From NCBI RefSeq assembly GCF_000429305.1, contig NZ_AUBP01000024.1, positions 62,001-126,000 on the forward strand: DNA of 64,000 nucleotides, in the 5' to 3' direction. The notes below the pieces were generated by a model. The model saw only the letters and a list, made by a program, of their open reading frames with translations. It did not search any database and was not told where the DNA came from. The translations under genes were made by a program, and so were the position numbers. The DNA is from Desulfovibrio inopinatus DSM 10711. Its GTDB lineage: Bacteria; Desulfobacterota; Desulfovibrionia; Desulfovibrionales; Desulfovibrionaceae. This document shows positions 54,246 to 63,246 of this stretch, piece by piece. Positions within the stretch are counted from its first letter, which is position 1, and the number at the start of each line of letters is the position of its first letter.

Positions 54246-54905
54246 ATGGCTGTTTCCCTGTACGACTTTTTGCCTTTGATCAAACCCATCATCCCCAATG
54301 TGTCCGACATTCAGGCGGTCTATCACCTGCGTCGGGCGCTCATCATGTTCTGCGAGGACACGCTCTTGTGGCTGAAAGAGGAGACCGGGCTCGATGTGGT
54401 GGCGGGACAACGGGAGTATGCGCTTTCGCCCGACGCGGGAACCGCCGTCGTCACGGTCGTTGACGCCGCCATCGGGGACAAGCGGCTTGTGGCCATGCCC
54501 GAGCATGTCCTGTTGCGTTCCTATGATGCCTGGGATGCGCCTGAGGCCGATACGTCGAGCTATTACTTTTTGAATCAGGCCAAAGCCTTCATGCTGTTCC
54601 CCACACCAGCGGAGGACCAAGCCGGGGCGCTGACGGTCCACTATGCGGTCAAACCGCAATATGCTTCCAGTGACCTTTCCGTTGACGATTACCTGCTCGA
54701 TGACTGGGGCGAATATCTCGCGTCCGGCGCGGCCGCCAGTCTCCAGCGTCAGCCGGGCAAGCCGTGGACGTCGCCTCAGGACGCAACCGGCAATTATCAG
54801 CTTTTCCGGTCCGGCATCGTCAAAGCCCGGATCAAGTCCAGTGCCTCGTTCACCACGGCCCGGCCGTTGGTCAAACGTCCCATATTTACTGGTCGGGGTG
54901 TCTGA
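54246..54905 (+). CDS. Phage connector/tail-accessory protein
   Basis: 219 residues, ATG three bases after the previous stop. LYDFLPLIKPIIPNVSDIQA and HLRRALIMFCEDTLLWLKEE begin a helical portion, followed by beta-rich FLNQAKAFMLFPTPAEDQAG and a basic C terminus. Similar proteins follow the adaptor in podophages. Specific role not assigned. Confidence 0.7.
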   Translation: MAVSLYDFLPLIKPIIPNVSDIQAVYHLRRALIMFCEDTLLWLKEETGLDVVAGQREYALSPDAGTAVVTVVDAAIGDKRLVAMPEHVLLRSYDAWDAPEADTSSYYFLNQAKAFMLFPTPAEDQAGALTVHYAVKPQYASSDLSVDDYLLDDWGEYLASGAAASLQRQPGKPWTSPQDATGNYQLFRSGIVKARIKSSASFTTARPLVKRPIFTGRGV

Positions 54906-56587
54906 TGCTGCTCAACCTGCGCTACTTTCAGGGCGAGGCTCCGCGCTATGGGGAAAACCAGATTGCCTACAACCAGGCGTCCCTTGCCCGCAATACGAAT
55001 TTGCGAAACCGCAATATCAAAGGATGGAAAGACGACGCCGAGGTCATGACGCCGTCGGATGCGGGTGTGATTACCTTTTTCAAGGTGCTTTCCACCGGTG
55101 TCTATCTCACGTCGGAAAACGATGTGGACGCAGTGTTTTATCCTTCCGGCAAAACGAACGACCGGCTGGAACGGCTCTATCTCACCGGTTGGGGGGATGT
55201 GCCGCAGATCGCTTTTCACGATGAAATGGTGGCCGAGACAACAACATTGCCGGCCGAGGCGATTCGGCCTCTTGGCATTCCGGCCCCGGATTCCGTGCTG
55301 TTGGCTCTGGTCTCCGACGCGGGCACGGGAGACGAGGAAGACCGGTACTATGTCTACACCTTCGTCTCGGACATTGGTGAGGAAGGACCGGCCAGCGACG
55401 TCTCCAATCTGTGCGCATGCAGTCACGACGGCACGGTCCAGCTGTCCAACATTGCCGTGCCACCAATCGAATATACCTGGATCACCAACGTTCGAATCTA
55501 CCGCACGCTGACAACCGAGGCCGGAGCGACCGAGTTCTTTTTCGTGGCTGAGATCGATGCCGGATTAACGACGTATGCCGACAGCGTGACGGACAGTGAT
55601 CTTGTCGAACCCCTGTATTCCACGGACTGGCTTGCGCCGGCCGAGGATATGACGGGGCTTATCGTCACCGGTATGGGCTCACTGGCCGGGTTCAGAGACA
55701 ACGAGGTCTGTTTTTCCGAGCCGTACTACCCGCATGCCTGGCCGGAAAAGTACCGCTATGTTTTCGATGCCAAGGTGGTCGGTCTGGGCGTGTACGACAC
55801 CACGGTTGTCGTCTGCACCGAGGAACATCCCTATCTGATGTCCGGCTCCTATCCCGACGAACTGACCCCGGTAAAGCTGCCATATCCCCAGGGTTGCGTC
55901 AGTAAGCGGGGCATCATCTCCATGGGAAGCGGCGTCCTCTATCCTTCGCCCGACGGCATCATTCAGGTTGCGCCGGACGGATCGGTCCAGAATATCACGT
56001 CGGGCCTGCTCAAACGCCGGGACTGGCAGGCCATGGAGCCCAAGACCATCCGAGCGACTTTTCACGACGGGTTTTATCTCGCCTGTTACGGCACGCCGAA
56101 TGACGGCGGAGCCGGTTTCATCTTCGATCCGAGCGACGCCGACGCCACCTTCACGCGCCTGTCAGCCTGTTACACCGCTTTAGCCGAAGCCGGCATCGAG
56201 GACGCCCTCTATGCCATAAGCAAGGATGCCGAGGGAAACAACCGCATTGTCTTGGTGTTCGGTGCGGAGTGCGCCTTCAAGACGTTCACCTGGAAAAGCG
56301 CGGATTTCCTCTTTGAGGAAAATCACACCATGACCGCCTTCAAGATCATCGGGAGGATCATCGACGAATGCGACCAGTACGATCCACCGTCATACGGCCC
56401 GACCCCGCCCATAGACGGCTGTACGCCCTGTTATCTGGAAGAGGTCCAGGTCTTCGGCACGCATGCTTTCCTTGGTGCCGGACCGCTTACCCTATCAACC
56501 GTCCCCACCGACGCGGCCGTGTACTGCGAACAACCCGAGTTCAAAGCGGAATGCGGCCCGGGCTGCATTTTCAGCTGTATGGATTAA
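54905..56587 (+). CDS. Tail hub/nozzle-like protein
   Basis: 560 residues; start codon overlaps the previous stop (TGATG). LLNLRYFQGEAPRYGENQIA at the N terminus and an extended beta-rich body with Ig/fibronectin-like GPASDVSNLCACSHDGTVQL and propeller-like GVLYPSPDGIIQVAPDGSVQ. This resembles P22 gp10-type tail hub proteins in size and fold expectation. The last ~60 residues are unusually cysteine-rich (CTPCYLEEVQ, CEQPEFKAECGPGCIFSCMD), suggesting metal binding or disulfides at the distal end. It directly precedes the RCC1 protein. Confidence 0.75.
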   Translation: MLLNLRYFQGEAPRYGENQIAYNQASLARNTNLRNRNIKGWKDDAEVMTPSDAGVITFFKVLSTGVYLTSENDVDAVFYPSGKTNDRLERLYLTGWGDVPQIAFHDEMVAETTTLPAEAIRPLGIPAPDSVLLALVSDAGTGDEEDRYYVYTFVSDIGEEGPASDVSNLCACSHDGTVQLSNIAVPPIEYTWITNVRIYRTLTTEAGATEFFFVAEIDAGLTTYADSVTDSDLVEPLYSTDWLAPAEDMTGLIVTGMGSLAGFRDNEVCFSEPYYPHAWPEKYRYVFDAKVVGLGVYDTTVVVCTEEHPYLMSGSYPDELTPVKLPYPQGCVSKRGIISMGSGVLYPSPDGIIQVAPDGSVQNITSGLLKRRDWQAMEPKTIRATFHDGFYLACYGTPNDGGAGFIFDPSDADATFTRLSACYTALAEAGIEDALYAISKDAEGNNRIVLVFGAECAFKTFTWKSADFLFEENHTMTAFKIIGRIIDECDQYDPPSYGPTPPIDGCTPCYLEEVQVFGTHAFLGAGPLTLSTVPTDAAVYCEQPEFKAECGPGCIFSCMD

Positions 56588-56590
56588 GGC

Positions 56591-59500
56591 ATGTATAAGA
56601 CCTGGCATTTCACACAGGAAACAAGCGGTCATTGTATTGGCATCGGTGATAACGCGTCCGGTCAGCTTGGTAGTGGGGATACCGTCAGCCGGAACTACGC
56701 TTTTAAATTGAATGACACGGTCTACAATTTTCAGAAGTACGCCAACGGCAAGGATCATACGCTGGCTATCGACGATACGGGTCGATTGTGGGGGTGGGGA
56801 AAGGATACCCATGGACAGCTTCTCGGCAACGGGGATTCCCTGGTTCCGGTTTTGCTCGATGACACCAAAACATGGTGGGCCATTGCAGCCGGAGACGGCG
56901 TGTCGTTCGGCAGTGTTCTCGAAGGACCGGGACTTCTGGCCTATGTCGGCGATCCGCCCGACCATAACGTCTATGCCTGGGGCAACGGGGCGAACGGCCT
57001 TCTCGGGCTGGGAACGACAGACAGTCACAGCGCCATGCAGGCGGTGATGTTTCCGAACCATTGCAAGCCGTTTATCCGGTCCATTGCCGTGTCCTGCGAA
57101 GACCCTGCCCATGTTGTCTGCGCCGACGGCAATCTGTGGACATTCGCCTGGGGAGACAACAGCTATGGTCAACTCGGTATCGACAATACCGTAGATACGC
57201 TTCCGGCAAGCGCCACTATTCCGGTCGAACTCCACTGGCTGACAACGGATTACGACGCACCGCTTGGCGTTCAGGCCGTGGCCGCCGGTGTCGGGTTCAC
57301 GGCCGTCATCGACCTTGACTACAACTTGTTCGTTTTCGGTCGGGACATCAACGGTGTCCTTGGTGCGGGAACCGTCGGCGGCGACCGGAGCCGGCCGTAT
57401 CGCATCACACGCTGTGAATATTTCTGGCACAAAGTGGCGGCGGGCAAGGATCATCTCTTGGCCGTGTCCGCAGACAATACGGTCTTTGCCTGGGGCAGTA
57501 ATGATCGGGGGCAGTGCGGGGCGGAAAGCGCCCACACGTTGTATGATCGACCCGAACCGATTCAGGATGGAAGCACGGGCACCATTGATCGGCTTGAAGC
57601 CGGTGACGGCGTGTCGGGGTTCACGGTGGACACGAATACCCCGGATGGCGCGACCAACGATTTTAGCGATACCTGTGTTGCCTCCGACCCCGATTTGTCG
57701 AGCAGCGGGGACCAGGGACATCCTCGCAATATCTACCAGTTCACCGGAGCCATGGGAGCTTTGGCTTCCATCCTGACCAATATCGGCCTGGGCGATGCCG
57801 CCATGGGTTCCCTGTATGCCGGGGGCGAGAACGTCCTGTTCTATCGATATCACATCGAGCAGATGCGCCTCTATGGCTGGGGAATCAACGCCAACGGCGA
57901 ACTCGGTATTTATAACGCCGATACGGTCCTCAATTCCTCGCCGGCAACCTCCGCCGTGGGACGGTGGGACGCGGTGTCCATCGGCAAGGTCCATGTCGTG
58001 GCCATCAAGGACGGCGCACTCTACGCCTGGGGCAAAAACGACCAGGGACAGGTGGGGGCCTATACCGCTGGAGCCGTCGTCCTGTTTCCTCTCCGGCTTG
58101 AGCCGGTGGACTGCGACGGCAATTGCATCGGACAAACGTTTTTCGACTGTGCCGCCGGTCCGGGATTCAGTTTGGCGCTGGCCAATACGGTTCAGTCGAA
58201 AAATGGCGTCCTGTTCGGTTGGGGGAGCAACGCCGACGGCTGTTTGGGACCGGATTTACCCGCGACGGTGTCTCGTCCGACGATGTGCGCCGCGTCGGCC
58301 GAGGCGACGTGGTCCTGGGAAGGGTTCACCAAGGTCGTGACCGCGCAGGATGGAGAACCCTTTTGTGCCGGCATTATGATTACGGATCTTTTTACCTGGG
58401 GACGCAATACCTACGGTCAGCTTGGCTTAAACGACACCACGGACAGGAATGCACCGACGCTTTTTGAGGGCGACAACTGGAACGAATCGCTTTGGGGGAT
58501 TCTCAAGGATGTCGCTTTGGGCAAGCAGTTCATGGCGGTTCTCACGCTTTCCGGCCGCATTCTGACGTGCGGCCAGGGGAGCAACTACAAACTCGGACAC
58601 GGGGATGACACGGCTGACAGATACCAGCTGACTCAGGTCGGAACATGCACTCTGTTTACCCGTGTGGCCTGCGGCGACGAACACGTTGTCGCTCTGGCCG
58701 AGGATGGTGCGCTCATCACCTGGGGCTACGGTACGACCAAGGTGCCGACGATTCGCGATGACGGGACGGCCGGCTCGTTCACCCATGCCTCATGCGGTTC
58801 CACGTTCTCGGTTGTTGCCAAGAATCTCGCCGTTCCCGGAGCCGGAACGACCAAGGATGACCCGTGTATCGCCGCCAGCGCGGTTACGGCCGGGCTTTAT
58901 CTCTTTGGTACCGGTGCCAACAAGTGCGGTATGGGAGGCGCGACCCCATTTCAAATTCCGTCCGAACAGACCAATCTTGTCGGCCAGGAATTCATTCTCA
59001 GTGGCCGCAACGCCGATTTCACCGCCATCGGCCAGACCGACGACACCGTCTACATCTGGGGAGACAACAACAGCTACGGTGTCCACGGCGACGGCACGAC
59101 AACCGCCAAGAACGTCCCGACGGAAATCGTTTCTCCCGTTTTCGTCCAAATGTCCGTCGGTCAGACGCATGCGTTGGCCATTGACGCCACCGGGGCCATG
59201 TGGGCTTGCGGCTACAATTATTGGGGGCAACTCGGACTTGGCGACCGCACATCCCGCAACACCTGGACCCAGGTCGGTTCGGACGTGGATTGGGCCGAGG
59301 TCTCGGCCGGCTATGATGTGTCCCTGGCTCGTAAGGCCGACGGCACCATTCACGCGGCGGGATATGGCTACTACGGCTCTCTCGGCGTGGCCACGGCACC
59401 GTTGTACCAAAGTATCTTTGAACAGATCGGCACCTTCAATAACTGGGTGCGGGTCGAATGCGGCATGTATTACCAGTGCCATGCCATAAGTTCATCCGGC

Positions 59501-59947
59501 GACCTCTACGCCTGGGGCTACAATGATTCCGGCCGGCTGGGACTGGGCGACACCACTCAGCGAAACGAACCGGTCCAGGTGACGGGTGTTTCCGGGGTCA
59601 AGAAGATCGCCACCAATTTCGGGCATACGCTCGTCATTGACGGCGATGACCTTCTCTTTGCCTGGGGCAAGGACGATTACGGCAAACTCGGAGACAGCAA
59701 CACGGCAAGTCAGCCTTCCCCCATCCAGATCGGCACGGAGACCTGGCTCGAAATCGCGGCCGGGCTTCAGCACAGTCTGGGCATCAAGAAGGCGGACAAC
59801 TCGCTCTGGGCCTGGGGTCGGAATCTCTCCTACGAATGCGGCCTGACCGATACCGGCAACAAGACGCAGCCCACCCTGGTCCATAACACAGCCTCATGGA
59901 TACGGGTTTATGCCGGGGCCTACGTCTCCTTCGCCACGAGGTCATGA
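56591..59947 (+). CDS. RCC1-repeat (beta-propeller) phage tail protein
   Basis: 1118 residues, unusually built almost entirely from RCC1-type repeats. The unit is a WG-containing strand plus a GQLGxGD turn: GIGDNASGQLGSGD, WGWGKDTHGQLLGNGD, YAWGNGANGLLGLGTTD, FAWGDNSYGQLGID, FAWGSNDRGQCGAE, YGWGINANGELGIYN, YAWGKNDQGQVGAY, FGWGSNADGCLGPD, FTWGRNTYGQLGLNDT, and further units to WAWGRNLSYECGLTD. I count roughly 17-20 units, enough for two to three seven-bladed propellers. It lies right after the tail-hub gene and before ejection-type genes, so a tail spike or receptor-binding role is the natural guess. No signal peptide. Confidence 0.88.
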   Translation: MYKTWHFTQETSGHCIGIGDNASGQLGSGDTVSRNYAFKLNDTVYNFQKYANGKDHTLAIDDTGRLWGWGKDTHGQLLGNGDSLVPVLLDDTKTWWAIAAGDGVSFGSVLEGPGLLAYVGDPPDHNVYAWGNGANGLLGLGTTDSHSAMQAVMFPNHCKPFIRSIAVSCEDPAHVVCADGNLWTFAWGDNSYGQLGIDNTVDTLPASATIPVELHWLTTDYDAPLGVQAVAAGVGFTAVIDLDYNLFVFGRDINGVLGAGTVGGDRSRPYRITRCEYFWHKVAAGKDHLLAVSADNTVFAWGSNDRGQCGAESAHTLYDRPEPIQDGSTGTIDRLEAGDGVSGFTVDTNTPDGATNDFSDTCVASDPDLSSSGDQGHPRNIYQFTGAMGALASILTNIGLGDAAMGSLYAGGENVLFYRYHIEQMRLYGWGINANGELGIYNADTVLNSSPATSAVGRWDAVSIGKVHVVAIKDGALYAWGKNDQGQVGAYTAGAVVLFPLRLEPVDCDGNCIGQTFFDCAAGPGFSLALANTVQSKNGVLFGWGSNADGCLGPDLPATVSRPTMCAASAEATWSWEGFTKVVTAQDGEPFCAGIMITDLFTWGRNTYGQLGLNDTTDRNAPTLFEGDNWNESLWGILKDVALGKQFMAVLTLSGRILTCGQGSNYKLGHGDDTADRYQLTQVGTCTLFTRVACGDEHVVALAEDGALITWGYGTTKVPTIRDDGTAGSFTHASCGSTFSVVAKNLAVPGAGTTKDDPCIAASAVTAGLYLFGTGANKCGMGGATPFQIPSEQTNLVGQEFILSGRNADFTAIGQTDDTVYIWGDNNSYGVHGDGTTTAKNVPTEIVSPVFVQMSVGQTHALAIDATGAMWACGYNYWGQLGLGDRTSRNTWTQVGSDVDWAEVSAGYDVSLARKADGTIHAAGYGYYGSLGVATAPLYQSIFEQIGTFNNWVRVECGMYYQCHAISSSGDLYAWGYNDSGRLGLGDTTQRNEPVQVTGVSGVKKIATNFGHTLVIDGDDLLFAWGKDDYGKLGDSNTASQPSPIQIGTETWLEIAAGLQHSLGIKKADNSLWAWGRNLSYECGLTDTGNKTQPTLVHNTASWIRVYAGAYVSFATRS

Positions 59948-60168
59948 TTATGGCAACGCCTCCAGCTTTAATCTTCCGACTCTACGTGGATGGGGAGCTC
60001 ATTCACGAAAACTCCGATGTCACACTTGGGATGATCCTGCGCCTGCCGTCCCGGTACAAGGGGCGGCGCGTGTCCGTGGAAATCGAGGGCAGCGCCCATG
60101 AGATCTTTCAGGTGGCCATCGCAACGACAGTGAGGGAGCTCGGTGGGCAAGGCCAACAATTCCCTTGA
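59944..60168 (+). CDS. Small beta-rich virion protein
   Basis: 74 residues, ATGA overlap with the RCC1 gene stop; an ATG at 59950 is a second possible start. PPALIFRLYVDGELIHENSD and GRRVSVEIEGSAHEIFQVAI alternate strands like a small Ig-like or chaperone domain. Possible partner of the RCC1 protein. Family unknown. Confidence 0.6.
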   Translation: MIMATPPALIFRLYVDGELIHENSDVTLGMILRLPSRYKGRRVSVEIEGSAHEIFQVAIATTVRELGGQGQQFP

Positions 60169-60571
60169 GGCGGTGTTGGGTCGATCCGGAAATTATCCGG
60201 GCAGGAGCACGGGCAAGCGCAAATCCGGGTTGCCGAGTCCTCCATCGGGCTGGACGCCGGAACAGACGACGTTCGCCCAAAGCGTCGTGGACAGTCTGCG
60301 CCGATTACGGGATGGGGACGACGAAAATCAGGCCCTGACCAAGGACGAACTCTTTGGCGACGACATCATCGGCGTCATCGTGGCCGCCTGTAAACAGGCC
60401 ATTGTCATTCCCGATCCGGCCGTGGTCGAGGCCGGGCCGACCATCAAACGGATTGTCGAGGCCGATGAAATCACAACCGTGGAAACGTACCGGCAATATC
60501 TCATTCATCAGGAACTGATTGTGGACGGGGAACTTGTCATCGAGGACGCGGGGGAGTTGGCCATTCTATGA
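60143..60571 (+). CDS. Hypothetical virion protein
   Basis: 142 residues, GTG start with GGGAG upstream, overlapping the previous gene by 26 bases. Disordered basic N terminus (GKANNSLEAVLGRSGNYPGR), then a helical region and an acidic C terminus (ELIVDGELVIEDAGELAIL). No family recognised. Confidence 0.6.
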   Translation: MGKANNSLEAVLGRSGNYPGRSTGKRKSGLPSPPSGWTPEQTTFAQSVVDSLRRLRDGDDENQALTKDELFGDDIIGVIVAACKQAIVIPDPAVVEAGPTIKRIVEADEITTVETYRQYLIHQELIVDGELVIEDAGELAIL

Positions 60572-61023
60572 ACACGAACGAAATCACCATGCTGCATGAC
60601 GTGTTGCAGGGCAATCGCGATGCCGTACATCTGTGTCACATCCTGACGGATCTCTCTCATATCTGGGACGACTTGGTGGACCGGGATAAGCCCGTGGATA
60701 ACGCGGCCATCAACCGGGCGTTCTGGGGAGCGCTGATTCTGGTCAATGAGAATTCGTTCTTTATTCAAAACCGGGAACATCTTTTGCCGGTCATGCGTCG
60801 TTGGGTGAACAATTGGCTCACGGCCAACACCTTCGAGGCGCGGGGGACAGGGCAGGATTACCATGTCTCGTTCATCCTGCGTAACCGGCTCACCGACGTC
60901 ATTCTCGAAATGGCCTACCTCATCGGTGGCTACGAATGGCAGCGCCGGGTCTCGCTGGTTCTGGAGTCGTTTCAATATACCGAGACGTTTGAAGAGTATG
61001 TCTCGGAACTGCAAGGAGTGTAG
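60568..61023 (+). CDS. Hypothetical phage protein, helical
   Basis: 151 residues; ATGA overlap with the previous stop. LHDVLQGNRDAVHLCHILTD and IWDDLVDRDKPVDNAAINRA are found in a conserved family of podophage proteins from the tail region (all-helical, HxxHxxWDD). The function is unknown; the histidine/aspartate pairs could bind metal. Confidence 0.65.
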   Translation: MNTNEITMLHDVLQGNRDAVHLCHILTDLSHIWDDLVDRDKPVDNAAINRAFWGALILVNENSFFIQNREHLLPVMRRWVNNWLTANTFEARGTGQDYHVSFILRNRLTDVILEMAYLIGGYEWQRRVSLVLESFQYTETFEEYVSELQGV

Positions 61024-61025
61024 CC

Positions 61026-61940
61026 ATGTGCTTTGGCGGAAGCGGCGGTGGAACCGATACCAATATTCTGTTCGATCCCTGGTCTCTGGGCATGGGCGTG
61101 GGAACTATGGCGGGCACGGCGGAGTACGCCACCAAAATGGAGAATCTGGGAAACCAGTTTACCTCCCGTGGATTTACCTCGGTGGATGACGTTCTGAACT
61201 CGCTCAAAACCGGCATGCAGCAGTCCGGCGACCAGAAGCAGGCCTACGGTGACTGGCTCAAGATGGGCTATGAGGAATCGGCCAAGCGCTACAACGATTA
61301 CGGCAACGAGCTTGATGCGGCCAAGGGGCGAGCCAGTCAGAATCAGGCCACATTCTATGGTGCGCTTGATGACGCCATGCGCTCGCCGGATCAGGCTTCC
61401 GCCCAGGCCGGAGCCGACAGCAAACTCGCCTTGTCGCAGAATCAGGCCGCCACCGATCGACGCCGGGCATCAATGGGGCTGCAACCCTACCAGGAAAGCG
61501 CGGGCATGGCATCGGCCAATGTTGGTGCGGCGGCGGCCGAAGCCGGAGCCCGGAACACGGCCCGGCGCGGTGCGTTGCAGGACAACGTCGGTCTGTCCCA
61601 GCTTGGCTACACCACGCCCGATATGGTCACGGCCTTGGAGAAGGAAAAGTACAGCCGGGAAGACCCGACCACCAAATACGCCACGGAATACTACAACATG
61701 TCGCAGAGCGTTTCTCCAATCGAACAGCTCTACGCCAGTATGGGCATGAATATGCTGGGTATGGGGCAGCAGGGACTGAACAGTGCCGGCAACATGTTTC
61801 TTGGCGGCAATCAGGCGGCCAGCAACATGGTGTCGCCACTCGTGACCCAGACGCAGACCCCGGACAATACGGGCAGCATTCTGGGTGGTGTCGGCGGTGT
61901 GCTTGGCGGGTTGGCTTCGGTCGGTTCGTTGTTCTTTTAG
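61026..61940 (+). CDS. Internal virion / DNA-ejection-like protein
   Basis: 304 residues, ATG three bases after the previous stop. Begins CFGGSGGGTDTN, central helical region rich in Ala/Gln/Asn (ASQNQATFYGALDDAMRSPD, AGMASANVGAAAAEAGARNT) and ends in a glycine-rich hydrophobic stretch (ILGGVGGVLGGLASVGSLFF). These features resemble P22 gp7-type ejection proteins that enter the host envelope with the DNA. Confidence 0.7.
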   Translation: MCFGGSGGGTDTNILFDPWSLGMGVGTMAGTAEYATKMENLGNQFTSRGFTSVDDVLNSLKTGMQQSGDQKQAYGDWLKMGYEESAKRYNDYGNELDAAKGRASQNQATFYGALDDAMRSPDQASAQAGADSKLALSQNQAATDRRRASMGLQPYQESAGMASANVGAAAAEAGARNTARRGALQDNVGLSQLGYTTPDMVTALEKEKYSREDPTTKYATEYYNMSQSVSPIEQLYASMGMNMLGMGQQGLNSAGNMFLGGNQAASNMVSPLVTQTQTPDNTGSILGGVGGVLGGLASVGSLFF

Positions 61941-61955
61941 CGGGGGAGAAACATC

Positions 61956-63242
61956 ATGGCCAAATTCCAGATTCTCAAAGCGGACCCGATCAAACAGAAA
62001 GACCCGATCACGGCGCTTCTCGAAGGCCTCAATCAGGGGCTTGATGTCGGTGTCAAAGCCTACGGCATAAGCAAGATGCCCGAAGAATACGGGATGCGCA
62101 AAGAAAAGCATCAGGCCGATCTGGACCGGTCCAAGGCCGAAACCGGGCGGCTCGACGCCATGACATCGTCCGAACAGAAGGAAGACGAGGAAAAGGCCAT
62201 GCGTATGGCCGGAATGAAGGCCTATCTCGGTATCAAGGCCGGTGATCTGCATCCCATGATGAGCTTTTATAATCAATACATGCCTGACGGAAATACGGCC
62301 GTGAACTATCAATGGAAGCCGGACGGAACCGGCGTCGATGTGCTGTTTCAGACCAAAGATGGTCAGCAGGTCAAACGGGCCTTCACCACTGCGCAGCTCA
62401 ACGAGTTCGGACGGGCTTCCGTGTCTCCCAAGGATCAGGCTCTGTTTGAATCCGGTCTGGCTGAAATGCTCTTCAAGGAAGGACTGCCCTCGACCAAGGC
62501 GGCGACGGCCCTGACCACGGCCAATGTCGGCAGAACACAGGCTTCAACGGGGCAGATCGGAGCGCAGACAAAGGGCATTGAAGCGGGGACGCAGGCGCAG
62601 AATATCCAGAATAATCGCGCCAAGACATACAAGCATGCCTATTCCGGGGAGGTGATTGTTTCGCAGGACGGTACGCCTCCGACCACGGGGGGGCCTTGGC
62701 TCCCCATTGAAAGCGCCGAAGGTATTACGTCGGCCAACCGGCAGCTTGAAGGTCAGACCCTGGCCAAGTCGCCGCAGACAGTCACGCCGAACGCAGACGG
62801 CACCTGGACGCTCAACACCGTCACACCGGAAGGCGACAAGCGTATGACGCCCATGGCGGGAACACCCATCGACAGCCTGTTTCCTCAAGCGGACACGTCC
62901 AACAGATATCGGGCCAACCAGCGGGCCGACCAGTCCCAGGCCATGAAGACAATCAACTCCGCCTGGAAAGCCTACGCAAATGCAAATGCCGATTCCATGA
63001 CAGGACAGATGAAACCGGATGCCTTGTCGTATCAGGATTTTGTGGACGTGGCTGTTTTGACAGGACGCATGGACGGCGAGCTTCCTGGACCGCCCACACA
63101 GGAAGGACAGCGTGGGGCAATTCGGACCAAGGACGGGCAGGTCGTATTTATCGAGCATGCCGGGTACGACGAACGTGGTAAACCCAAATATGTTCCGGTC
63201 GAGAGACCGTCCGCCGGTATGGCTCAACAGGGCTGGAGGTAG
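61956..63242 (+). CDS. Large helical virion protein, probable ejection protein
   Basis: 428 residues, ATG with GGGGGAG eight bases upstream. Long helical N-terminal part (PIKQKDPITALLEGLNQGLD, HQADLDRSKAETGRLDAMTS), a polar middle rich in Thr/Gln (TKAATALTTANVGRTQASTG) and a small beta-containing C terminus (IRTKDGQVVFIEHAGYDERG). Similar to second and third ejection proteins of P22-like phages in order and composition. Confidence 0.65.
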   Translation: MAKFQILKADPIKQKDPITALLEGLNQGLDVGVKAYGISKMPEEYGMRKEKHQADLDRSKAETGRLDAMTSSEQKEDEEKAMRMAGMKAYLGIKAGDLHPMMSFYNQYMPDGNTAVNYQWKPDGTGVDVLFQTKDGQQVKRAFTTAQLNEFGRASVSPKDQALFESGLAEMLFKEGLPSTKAATALTTANVGRTQASTGQIGAQTKGIEAGTQAQNIQNNRAKTYKHAYSGEVIVSQDGTPPTTGGPWLPIESAEGITSANRQLEGQTLAKSPQTVTPNADGTWTLNTVTPEGDKRMTPMAGTPIDSLFPQADTSNRYRANQRADQSQAMKTINSAWKAYANANADSMTGQMKPDALSYQDFVDVAVLTGRMDGELPGPPTQEGQRGAIRTKDGQVVFIEHAGYDERGKPKYVPVERPSAGMAQQGWR

Positions 63243-63246
63243 CGCC

